From NCBI GenBank assembly GCA_964007475.1, contig OZ023274.1, positions 52,533,678-52,597,677 of the forward strand: 64,000 nucleotides of DNA, in the 5' to 3' direction. This DNA comes from Hybos culiciformis (lineage: Eukaryota; Arthropoda; Insecta; Diptera; Hybotidae). The translations under genes and the position numbers were made by a program. Under the pieces are notes generated by a model that saw nothing but the letters and a program-made list of their open reading frames with translations, made no database searches and was not told the DNA's origin. This document shows positions 44,520 to 55,800 of the stretch, piece by piece (within the stretch, counting starts at the first letter, position 1; every line of letters begins with the position of its first letter).

Positions 44520-44851
44520 CAGGGCTGGGGAGTTGGAGTCGGAGTCGGAGGTGTGGAGTCGGAGTTGTGGTGTTTGTATCGGAGTTGGAGTCGGAGTCGT
44601 TACGAGAATTCGCGACTCCGACTCCAAGAATTTTTTTAGCAAATGTTTCAAAATTTATTGAATTTTTAAAATTTTGTATATGCACGTGCTTTATATTATC
44701 GACAGCATAGTTTTCACTAGTTTTTATAAATATATTTCCACATACGTTTAGCTTTGGATTTGGAGTCGGAGTCGGAGTCGTACATTAAAAATTTTAGCGG
44801 TTGGAGTCGGAGTCGGAGTTGAACCTATTTTTTGACAACTCCACAGCCCTG
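44520..44851. mobile_element. hAT MITE (CAGGGCTGGGGAGTTGGAGT ends)
   Basis: 332 bp with ends CAGGGCTGGGGAGTTGGAGT and, on the other strand, CAGGGCTGTGGAGTTGTCAA. The perfect 8-bp TSD ATTTGGAC lies at 44512-44519 and 44852-44859. Clusters of GGAGTC repeats lie near both ends. ATTTGGAC occurs once, uninterrupted, upstream of LRR gene 1 (about 10323), which shows the empty site. Confidence 0.94.
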
Positions 44852-46226
44852 ATTTGGACATCAAAACAAACAAAATCAAATGTGTCGTTTTTTTTCTGGA
44901 AATTAACAAAACAAAAGTATTTAAGATGAGTTTCTTTGGGGTTCTTCATTTCGAATTGAATAAGATTCAAAACTGTTAAAGCTTTTATTAACGATATACA
45001 TCGAAATTTAATTACCTACTTCAAATGATACAGATTTTAAAGAGTAGAAAAAAACATACATAATTTTAAAATACAATACTTAATAATGATTTTTTTTAAT
45101 TATATAAATGTTAAATATGATTTTGAAATATAATTATTTTTTTAAATACAGTCAAAGCTATCGTTTGTAATCCACGAAGCTCATATCGTTAATTTGAATA
45201 TTATATCTGTCCGTACATTATCTCGGTTATTAAAAAACAAATTAATATTTATAACCACATTTTATATTAGAGTGAAACGCGGATAATTTTCTGGTAATTT
45301 CTTAATTTTTATTTTAAATTTTTTAAATATTAAAGCTCTAGTTCTTTTCTTTCTTAAAAAAAATATATATACATATTTAATACTCTTTTAATAATAGGTA
45401 TGTTTTTAAAAAATTTGTTTTTATCACAAAAAAATTTTAAAATTACAATAATATTCAAAATGAAATCCGGCGAATAAATGTTTCTCAAGGAATGTATGAT
45501 TTACATACCATATCCCAGACTTCAAACCTCATATAATTTAGCTGAATTGACTGTTTCCATGATCAGGTTGAAACAGAGTTGAGTTTTCGTTGAGTTCATT
45601 TTTAATATGAAATTTTTCAACTCGACGAAAACTCAGCTCTGTTTCAACCCAATCGTAGAAACGTAACATATAGTTTCTAAACAAAGCCATATTCCTTGAA
45701 ATTGGTGTTTTGTACTTTGTTATGAAGATTTTTTAAGATAGAAATATTTCAATACCAGCTTTTTATAATCTAGTATGTTCTTAAAACTTACCTTTATTTC
45801 CCAAAATATGGCTCTTCAAAGATTCATTTTCGTCGAAAAAGTTGAGAAATGTAAATTACAATGCAGAATAAAATTTAGGACAATTGTAGCAGTCAATACA
45901 ATAATAGGTGAACAATAATAGGAGACAAATAAATGGTGTATTCAAGATCTGTATAACAAACAAAATTTAGAAATATTCAAAAATATTGAATATGATAGTT
46001 TGTGGGAAATAATGATCTAAAATTTTTGTTTTTTATCTTTAAATGTAAGTAAAAATTATGCTATAAAAAACAAGTATTGAAAAATATATCATAAAAATCT
46101 TCGTAATAAATCAGTTAAAGTTGGAAAAATGATTAAATTTTAAGGAAAACGGCTTTGTTCGGAAACTACAAAAAAAAATTAAGGAAAACAAATCTCAAGT
46201 TTGAATACAAAAGCACAAAATTATCT
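44852..46226. other. intergenic between LRR genes 2 and 3
   Basis: No gene seen. Contains the 45566-45650 inverted repeat and shared LRR 3'-flank pieces. Confidence 0.5.
45566..45650. repeat. inverted repeat, GAAACAGAGTTGAGTT family, copy 2
   Basis: The arms GGTTGAAACAGAGTTGAGTT and, on the other strand, GGTTGAAACAGAGCTGAGTT continue as TTCGT. The loop is about 30 bp. Same family as 5164-5218. Confidence 0.78.
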
Positions 46227-48014
46227 TCAACGACTACATCTCCGAAGCTCATACACAGAATAACGGCGGCTTAGTAATGCTAAACAAATTATTAAGCAAA
46301 TTAGAGCTATAAAAATTACTATAATTGTAATTAAGGCATAATCATATGTGGAGTACCAACTTTTTTGTGGTTGGTACCGCGAACTGCCTGTAATATTTTG
46401 GAGCATTAGAATTTTACTGTTGTTGTTCGCAAAAGTTTGAATATTTGAGTTTTCATTACTACCATTTTTGATATCAACCAAATAATTTTTAGTTTTTTCA
46501 ACATGTTTATGCTGATTTATTTCACAACAACCAATTCCCAATTTATTTGTACCCCCTATAGGCTCATAATTTTCTGGATAAATCAATAAGAATCTGGAAT
46601 TGCTTAAATATTTTAACATTTTCTCTAAATATGAGCAATTCCAGTGATTGTTTGTCAAACCAATATTAAATGACTTTTTTTGAATTCTCCCAAGATTTTC
46701 ATAGTCAATTTCTGTCAAATTATTCCCATCTAAGTATAAAATTTTTAAGTTATTCGAATCGAAAATTTCATGTCCATCAAATTTACCCAAATTATTGAAA
46801 GATAGATCTAAATGTTCCAATGATGGTACTTTGGAAAAAGTCTTAAATGCTATTCTTTTCAAATCACAATTTGATAAATTTAAAATTCTTAAAGTTGAAC
46901 TTGAGATAGCATTACAATAAATTTCACGAAGTTGATGATTCCATGATAAATCGAGAATTTTTAATTCATCAATATTTTCGAAAACTCGTTCACCCAAATC
47001 TTTGATGTGACAATTTGATAAATTAAGAATCTTCACATATTTTATTTCAAAATTTTCTAATGTTATTTGATTAAATTTATTAAAAGATAAATTTATTTCA
47101 ATAGCGGTAAGATTTAAATGAATTGATGTCAGATCGTTATGCCGTAAATCTTGAACTTGGAATCTGTAATCATTTATTGAAATTTGGTTTAATGATCTTG
47201 TGTCATCTAATTTATTGAAAGAAATGTCACTTGAAATTAAGTTTGGTAATTTATCAAGAACATTCAAAGCTTCGATATTAAACGAAGATTCCAAATTGTC
47301 AATTATCTTCAAATTGTTATAAGAAAAGTCAACAACGTTCAAATTTGGAAACTTTTCAAAAAAATTTGTTGGTATTGTTTCGATTTTATTGTGACTAAAA
47401 TTCAATTTTAGTGGATAAAAGGAGGATCCCAAATAAAAAATTATCTTTAAATTATTGAAAGAAAAATCCACAACGGACAATTGTTCAAAATGATTAAATA
47501 AATTTGCTGGTAATGTTTTAATATTATTATGTCTAAAATACAATTTTTGTAGATTATACGACCCTTTCAAATTGTCAATGTTTTCCAAATTATTATAAGA
47601 AAAGTCTATTATTTCCAAATTTTGAAATATTTCAAATAAGTTTGATGGCAATTTTGTGATCTTATTATACGAAAAGTTTAGTACCAGAACATCATTATTT
47701 TGGAAAGAATTCGATTCATCAACAACTTCATTTAAATTACAATGTGATGCAATTATTTTTATAACTTTAAGCTTAGTGAAGAAATTAATTGGTAATCTTT
47801 TTAAACTGCAATTTCGGAATTCAACTATCTGAGAGTATTGAAAATAATTTGCATCTACGGCTATGTTTTCAAATTCACTGAAATTAAAATTTGAACAAGT
47901 GGTCTTGCATTGTCCGTTATTTGTGTGTGAACAATAATTTGTAAAATTTGCAATGTATTCGCTTTTTATTAAATCAAAGTTTAAAAAAATTATAATCATC
48001 AACATTTGATTCAT
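46227..48014 (-). CDS. LRR membrane protein 3 (595 aa)
   Basis: A close paralogue of 42355-44229 with the same signal peptide type (MNQMLMIIIFLNFDLI), N-cap, LRR series, NNHWNCSYLEKML cap and single C-terminal TM (ALITIIVIFIALICLIICLAL), then a short basic tail. It is shorter than gene 2 mainly because one LRR is lost in the IDNLESSFNIEALNVL region, where gene 2 has an extra CSKLEELYLNHN unit. The TM and tail differ more than the LRRs do. The GIGCCE cap has an extra Cys where the paralogue has Tyr. Intact reading frame. It sits 2 kb upstream of gene 2 on the same strand, consistent with tandem duplication. Confidence 0.88.
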   Translation of the reverse strand: MNQMLMIIIFLNFDLIKSEYIANFTNYCSHTNNGQCKTTCSNFNFSEFENIAVDANYFQYSQIVEFRNCSLKRLPINFFTKLKVIKIIASHCNLNEVVDESNSFQNNDVLVLNFSYNKITKLPSNLFEIFQNLEIIDFSYNNLENIDNLKGSYNLQKLYFRHNNIKTLPANLFNHFEQLSVVDFSFNNLKIIFYLGSSFYPLKLNFSHNKIETIPTNFFEKFPNLNVVDFSYNNLKIIDNLESSFNIEALNVLDKLPNLISSDISFNKLDDTRSLNQISINDYRFQVQDLRHNDLTSIHLNLTAIEINLSFNKFNQITLENFEIKYVKILNLSNCHIKDLGERVFENIDELKILDLSWNHQLREIYCNAISSSTLRILNLSNCDLKRIAFKTFSKVPSLEHLDLSFNNLGKFDGHEIFDSNNLKILYLDGNNLTEIDYENLGRIQKKSFNIGLTNNHWNCSYLEKMLKYLSNSRFLLIYPENYEPIGGTNKLGIGCCEINQHKHVEKTKNYLVDIKNGSNENSNIQTFANNNSKILMLQNITGSSRYQPQKSWYSTYDYALITIIVIFIALICLIICLALLSRRYSVYELRRCSR

Positions 48015-49320
48015 TTCTTTTGTTTTTTATTTAAAACTGAACTTATTTACAAGAATTATAATTTAAACTAAAATTTTACAATTTTTAATTTTTTTTTAAA
48101 GTCATCTCAAATTTTTTACACAAAAATCATGAATTTCTATTAAATTCTAAAACTATACATTATCACTCGAAGTTTGTATCGTATTTCATTAATTGGAAAA
48201 AATTAATTACCATTTTTATCAAAAAAATAAATAATGAGCGGAATTTTCAAAAATATCAATTGATTCTAAAATTTTTAATTTCCTATGAATCCCCACCAAA
48301 GTTATTATTATAGATAATGTTTAGATTTTTAAGATTTTTAATGAATCTGAATGCTTCAAAAAAAATGTTAGCGCCCGGTTTGTACGCTGTTTCAGAGTGA
48401 GGGCTTATACTACTGTTCGCGTATACTACTGTATACATGTACAAAGTAGATGTCGACTGAGCGAACATTAAAAATTTTTTAGCCCTGATTTGCCGAAGGA
48501 TTGTGACTATCGCCCAAAAGTTGATGTATATTGAAATTTATTACTTTTGTTGTAATCCATAATCAAGGAGACATTGAGCAGGTGAATTCAAACGTCGTCA
48601 TGAGTTAAACTTTCTTAAAATTACCATCTTATGTGGTTAAAATTATTTTTTTCAGTTGAAATTTCTTTTTGTCTTAATAATTTTATTATAGTCACTGTAT
48701 GTAGAAAAGTTGTGAAAATCAGGAAATTACACCTTCTAGAATATTTATTAATTTTTAATTCATAGAATGTTTGTCTGAAAGATAGAAAAATCTATTGAGG
48801 TTTTTTATTTTATTTTTTGAACTTTGCTTAAATAGAAAAAATATAGCATCGTCGAACGAAGATAATTAAATTGCCTTCTGGACCTTACCAAGTATTTTCA
48901 GTGATACAGTTTACGAAAGCTAAATTAATTTATTTCAATTTTTCATGGAATAGAAGTCAATTTTATTGTATCTTCATTTTTATATTGTAAATGAACAATT
49001 TTGGAACAATAACATTTCGCTAGTATTAATTAAATTATTCGCAGACACATGATGAAAAAAATAAGAACGGAATACATATAAAACTACAATTTTAAACCAG
49101 TAATTAACCATTGATATATTAGTAGAAAAGATTGGAAGCGAAAAAAAATTATTTGATATTTATTCAGCCAACAACAACAAATCAGCTGAGATGGTTCATA
49201 TCTGTAGTGACTTAGTTTCCTACGCGTTTTTGTCTTTATAATTTACTGTTTATTATTTACTTTAGAATGAAAGAAAAAAGTTTGATTTATGATATTTAAA
49301 TTTTGAAATAAAATAAAATT
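48015..49320. other. upstream flank of LRR gene 3 and intergenic DNA
   Basis: The first ~240 bp are the conserved LRR upstream sequence that recurs at 7435-7600. Beyond that no gene is seen. Confidence 0.5.
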
Positions 49321-49580
49321 CGAGACCTTAGAACAACAAGGTTCTAACTGACAAAATAAGAAAAAATGAGATACATATATATGTATTTATAGGTTTTTAA
49401 CCATGATATTTTCATTTTTGTATTCAGATTTTGTCTAGTTCTATCGGTTTTGAAAATGTGGTTTAATTTTGTTCTAAAAAAAAGTTCTATCTGCAATGTC
49501 GTCTCGTACAATAAGTAAACAATAAGTAAACAATACAATAAGTAAATAAAAAGTTAGAACCTTGTTGTTCTAAGGGCTCG
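49321..49580. mobile_element. MITE (CGAGACCTTAGAACAACAAG ends)
   Basis: 260 bp. The ends CGAGACCTTAGAACAACAAG and, on the other strand, CGAGCCCTTAGAACAACAAG both continue GTTCTAACT. AATT flanks both sides, a possible TSD or part of the palindrome. Confidence 0.82.
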
Positions 49581-52500
49581 AATTATTGAATTTGGAATAA
49601 AATATTCAAATTTTTTTCCCTCAGAGGTGGTATGGAAGCAAGAAAAAAAAATTTCAAAATACTGATTTGAATTTAATTTAAGCAAAAATTTATTATTTTT
49701 GCTTGATACTTATTTTTTTTATATAATGTTTCGTTTCTTTTATGTTTTTTTTTTTTTAATTTAGAAAAAAGAGTTCAAATTTTAATTTTTTTTAATTTGA
49801 AACTTTTTTCTTGAAATTTTTCGGTGGACTTCATTATTTTTCTAAAAATAAAATTTGAATACAAATCATATTAGATGGAAAAATGTGTACAAATAGGAAA
49901 TTATTCATGTATTTGTTCGCTGATAATTTTAATATGGGAAATATCAATCAATTCCTATCTAAGTATAATACTAATATATCAATGGAATAGACAAATAAAA
50001 TACATTAAAGTTCCAAAAAATATAATATCTCTAAAAAAAATCTGGAATCTATGTTAGTACAAGACAATGATTTAATAATTAAAATCGTAAAGAGGTCCTA
50101 AATTTTCATGACTGAGATGTCGATAAGCAGAAATTTAGATTTTTATTTTTTCAAATGTTTTTTTATGTAGTTGTAATTAAAATAACAGAAAACATAAAAT
50201 TTTTTTTTATTCTATATCAAAAGTAATAATACGACATGTGTGTTTTTTATTTGTAAATTAAAAATTTATAAATTTTGCACATAAAAAAAGAATCCTGTTT
50301 ACTTTGAATTTGTGTACTTACCATTCACATGCTCATACTTTCAAAAATTATGTTTTTATTTTAAAGAAATTTTAACATAATTTTTTTTTTTTGGTATGGA
50401 AAAAAGAATTCCAGACTTTTTTCTGTCGTTTTGATTAATTACTGCAAGATAAAAAAAATCCCATACAACAATTTTTCAAAAAAAAAAAATCATATTTTAT
50501 GAATGAAATCTTAAAAAATAAACCTTTTCATTATACTATTTTGCATTAATTTTTTAGCTAAAGGCATTTCTTTAGAAATTATTTAAGGAATATGGTAACT
50601 GCATCAATTGTTGGTCACAAAAAACTTAAAAACATAACTCATAAAATAAAATCTTTAAACTAGAGCCAAAATAAAATACATATACATATTAGCATTTTTA
50701 ATGTTTGGAACGCCTGAAATGTTTGGTATCTTAATTTCCATTGCAACTCTTGTAGAATTAATTACAATGAATGAAGCTATTTCTTACGTCATTTAAGGGA
50801 TTTTTTCCGTTTAAGATCTTAGAAGAAATTATTTCAACTAGGTCATTATCATACTAAAACAAGTACTCTGTGAAACTTCAACATGAAGTAAACTGAAATT
50901 TATATAGAATTTGAACATGCCATATAACAGGATTGTTATCTTTACGAAAACTGTTTTAGGAAAAATTGCTTTTTGTATATTTGGCATCATGTAAATTGTA
51001 AATGAAACATAGGTAAATATAAACAAAGTTCATTGATGTCTCTTAAATATTATATGTCATTATGAGACATTTACCAGAGTAAACATATTTCTATAGTAGA
51101 GTAACAAGGAATAACGAAAATTTCTATGCAAAAAAAAAAAAAATTCCCCTCCCTCTTTCTGATTCCTTTTACTTAAGTTTTTTTCGCAGGTTTTTTTAAA
51201 ATCCAAAATTAAGTACTTTTTTAAGAACAAAGTGAGTTCATTTCGTTTTATTTTCGACTTAAAACTATTTTCTTATTTTTAAAATTTTTGAAAACCGTAA
51301 AATTACTTATATTTTACAATTTTTTTAATTTTTTGTAAAGACAAAAAATTATCATAGTCACCTGGTTCTTTTATAAAATAAATGCATTGTTTACATTTAT
51401 TTGGCCTTAAGCGCGTCATAGTTTCCCTTAAATACTCAATTCTAATAAATAAAAATCATATGATTTTTGTTTTGCTTTAATTTTTCGATTTTAGGGATGT
51501 GAGAATTTTTTTTAAAGCTTGACGCTAGTGATTTAAATGTGAGAAATTAAAATAATAATTAATATTAACTTTAACCAATTTTTTGTGAAAAAAAACATGA
51601 AAAAAAATTAAAAAGTGAAAAATGGGAAAAAATAAATGCTATTTTCGTAAATTTTAAACAGTTTGAAAAATGTAAATTAACAGTGAACTTTCTTCTCAAA
51701 ACTTTCTTAATTATATTAAAATATTGCAGGATAAGTTTTCTGAAAATTTCGATTTACATGTAACAGAAAATAATTTAGTAAGTAAATTAGCTTCCCTTCT
51801 TACAAACGTTGAATGTAATTTCAAATGTTGTGAAAATTTCAATACAATTTATTTGATTAATTTTTTCATACGTGTGCGCATATATTTCATTTAAAATTTT
51901 TTTATAAAAATGTAAAAATTAGAAAAAATAGAAATAAAATGTTCTCTGTGATGAGTTTATAAAATTAAAAGTCTTGTTTTATTTCGTAACTTTTAAAAAA
52001 AACAACCATCCCATCCCTGATCATTTTTATTCAACACAATAATAGATTTTGAGTAAAAAAAAACATAAATTTTTTGGCGGTACTAAGTATATTTTCTATG
52101 GCAGATACTTTACTTTATAAAATAGGTGTACAATGCATTTACCTCGTAAAAAAATTAATACATACATAAGTCATGTATCCATTTAATTTACGTATTTCAA
52201 AAGTTAAACAAATAATGAGATACATTTTGTTAAACATTTTAATGTGATGATTTAAAAAAAATAGTATATTAAAAATTAATTTCAAATGTATATAAAATGA
52301 GGAATTACTATGATTTCGTCACTCAGATTTATTCGTGGCTTTTTTGATCGTGAAGACAACTATTGTAAGCCTCTATTTTGAATTCCGAAAACAGTTGTCA
52401 ATTTTATGTGGCATGTGTCCCTATCGGGAAGACAGCAGATTCATTTACTACAATACAATTGAAACAAAATATATTGTTCTCTCTTTGGAATTTCAGTAAA

Positions 52501-52815
52501 CACATGTATTTAATTTATCTGTTCTCAATTAATATTAACAAACGCACAAACGTTTTTTGTTATTCTAAACGACTCAAAAAAAATTCTTTAAACTTTAAAG
52601 GCAAAACAAGTTTGTCTGGAACAGCTAGTATAACAACAATAAATGAGTATGAATAAGTTTCCATGATTTTCTGAAATGAAATAAAAAATTTTCGAAAATT
52701 GTTCATTCAGTTTTCACTTTGTGAATTAATATTAATCATTTTCATTTAAACTTATCATATTTTTGAATTAAAAAATAAAAATTTTATTTTAATGCTTACA
52801 TTTTATGCATACAAT
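49581..52815. other. long AT-rich intergenic region, no gene seen
   Basis: About 3.2 kb with many A/T homopolymers. No frame shows a recognisable domain. Its right part is upstream of the CHP-like gene and may hold its promoter. Confidence 0.5.
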
Positions 52816-55800
52816 ATGGGCAAGTCATTTAGTTCACCAGCAAAACAAGTACCCACAGAGGATATGACCAAACTTATGCAAAATACAAACTGTAACTATG
52901 TGATAACTAGAATTATGCATTTAATTTCGAAAGCAAATTAAACTTTGTTTATATATATTTTTTTAAGTTGTTCAAAGTGAAGTAGAATATCTTTATACCA
53001 GATACCTTAACTTAAATAACGGTCATCACGGAAGTTTACATCGAAGAAGATTTATTCAAAAAGGTCTTTCAAAAGGAAATCCAATTGCACATTTAATAGC
53101 TGACGCTTTTTTTGGACCTAGAAGACGAATAAATTTTGTAGAATTTGCCACTTTCTTGAGTATTTTTAAGGCACCACCGATTAAATCGAAAACAGAGGAA
53201 GATAACAAGCGAATCGAAGCTAAATTCAAATGTAAGAATTTTCCCAAAATATTAATTTCAATTGTAGCTAAAAGATCTTGTAACCTTAGTAATAATCGAG
53301 ATGTTAAAATGTTTTGGAAATGAATTTTAATTCTTTTTAAATAGTTGTAGTCTTCTCACAGCTTGAATTAATTGAAAAAACGTGTTTTTATTATTCAACT
53401 TAATTTTAGGTTTATTCAGTTCCACTGTTTTTTAACGAAATCTGTATATTTTGACTTATAAACTAATTACATTCATTTTACGGTCAACTCCTTACCGCTT
53501 AATTTTTAAAGCTTATTACTTAATTTGTAATGCCACAGTTCGACCGTCCTGACATACTATCGCCTCGATAGTTTCTTAACAAAATAATTCACAGCAATTT
53601 TGCTTTACATTAAAATTTTCCTCATATATAATATGAATAACTTACTAACTAAAATTTTCCGATTTATAGTACATTCTATTTTATTAATTTGTATTTTCAG
53701 ATCATCAAAACGTATATACTTTTAATTAGATCTCAATTATTTAATTTTCCTGACATTGTACAGATTTATACAATCTCATATTTATAGGACTCAAAATACC
53801 TTCGTATGGTTTTCTTGACACTTGGTAACCCTCTATATCTTTAACTACATAGCGATTATTATCAAGCTTCTTTGCTACAATATAGGGACCTTTGAAATGT
53901 GGTTTCAATTTATTATTTTCGCCGGGAACTTTATTTGTTTTTAAGTCGACTAAGTCACCCTCATTAAAAGTAGTCTGTCTCTTTACGTGCTTGTCATATT
54001 GATGTTTATTATATTCCTGTACACGTTTTGTTTCTGCATGAGCCTCGTCTCGTATTTTTTCCAAATTCCGTTCATTTTCCAAATTTAATTTTTCTAGGAA
54101 TTCAACTAAACCTGAATTTATGGTACGTTGTTGTGTAACTCCGAACAATAACTTAGAAGGAATATCATTAATGGAACGATTATGTGTATTATTAAGTAAA
54201 AATTGTGCTTCAGATAACATTTTATCCCAATCTTTACCTGACTCATAGGTTAACTTTGCTAATAACGGAACTACCGTTTTGTTATATCGTTCTATTTGAG
54301 CGTTAGCTTGAGGACAAGCTGTTCCTACCAACACATGTTGAATATTATTACCTGATATAAATTTTTTAAACTCAGTTGAAGTGAACGCACTTCCTCGATC
54401 AGAAATTATTTTTAGCGGTGTTGAATAAATTGCGATGAAATTTTTTAAATGTTTTATAACTTCTTTGACGTTGGTTGTTCTAGTTGGAAATAAATTAGTA
54501 AACTTTGTACATGCATCATTGAAGGCTAAAATATGAACGTTTTGTAACTTTGTTTTTTCTAAAGGACCTAAATGATCTATATGAATGGTGTGAAAAGGAA
54601 GTTTTGGTTTTTCCGGTAAAATTAAAAAACCATCTCTTTTTGAATCGACAGGATTATACGCAATACAAGTAATACATTTTTTAATATGTTCGTTTATTTT
54701 GTCTCTCATTTTGTAAATATAAAAATTTCTTTTAATTAATTCACCAGTCTTATCTATTCCAAAATGTCCAAATTCGTTATGATATCTATATAAAACTGAT
54801 TCAACCATTTCGTCTGGCACTACTAATAATAATTTATTTTTGTCGCGTTTATATAAAATCCCTTCCCGCAGTTCGTAGTCTTTTAATTCGCCTAACATAA
54901 CTCTTGATTTAAGATTTTTAATTCTATGGTCCTGTAACTGTTGTACGTATATAGAGTTTTTTTCTAATGATGTTTCGTCTAAATCGTTTATATGGAAAAT
55001 TGTTACTCTAGATAATGCGTCTACATGCTTCATTCGTTCAGCTTTTCTATGTTGTATTTGAAAATTAAACTGGTTGATAAATAAAGACCAACGTAAAATT
55101 TTTGAACTACTTTCTGATTTTTCTAGAGTTTGTTTTAATGCTTGACAATCTGTAACCAACAAAAATTTTAACCCGAATAAATAAATTCTAAAACGTTGTA
55201 AACTATAATAAACTGCTAATGATTCTAATTCAAAACTATGCAATTTACTTTCAGCTGACGTTGTTTTTCGACTATAATAAAAGACAGGGTGCATTTTCTT
55301 ACTATCCGGCTGACGTTGAAATAATACTGCTCCGTAACCGCAAGCGGAAGCGTCTGTATGCAATTCCGTTTCAGCAGAAGATGAATAAATTGCAAGAATA
55401 GGTTTCTGCATTAGTCTTATTCGCAAACTTTCAAACGCTTTTAAATGCTCGGCCTGAAATATGAATTCGGTATCGTTTTTTAAAAGTTCATATAAGCAAT
55501 ACGAAATTTTATTGAAATCAAAAATAAATTTCCGAAAATAACTAATAAAACCTATAAATCTTTGTAAACTTTTAAAATCATGAGGCACAGGATAATTTTC
55601 AATAGCGTTGACGTGTTTTGTATTTGGAGAAATCTTATTGTAGGTCAAATCGTAACCTAAATACTCTATATTAGTTTTCAAAAATTTGCATTTGGTAATT
55701 TGTAGTTTGATATGATTTTTACTTAGAATCGTTAAAATTTCTTTTAATAGTTCAAGATGTTCGTCAATAGTTTCTGTAGCTAATAAAATATCATCTACGA

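Noticed and set aside
52378..52656. 92-residue frame upstream of the CHP-like gene
   Set aside because: No similarity recognised and composition matches the surrounding intergenic DNA.
52816..52941. Exon 1 read-through frame ending NYVITRIMHLISKAN
   Set aside because: The GT at 52892 spliced to 52968 gives the conserved Phe and the CHP alignment; read-through meets a stop.
53056..53247. Minus-strand frame of 63 residues
   Set aside because: It is the antisense of CHP exon 2.
53538..53740. Possible env gene of the gypsy element
   Set aside because: Only about 200 bp separates the Gag-Pol stop from the 3' LTR; no env is present.
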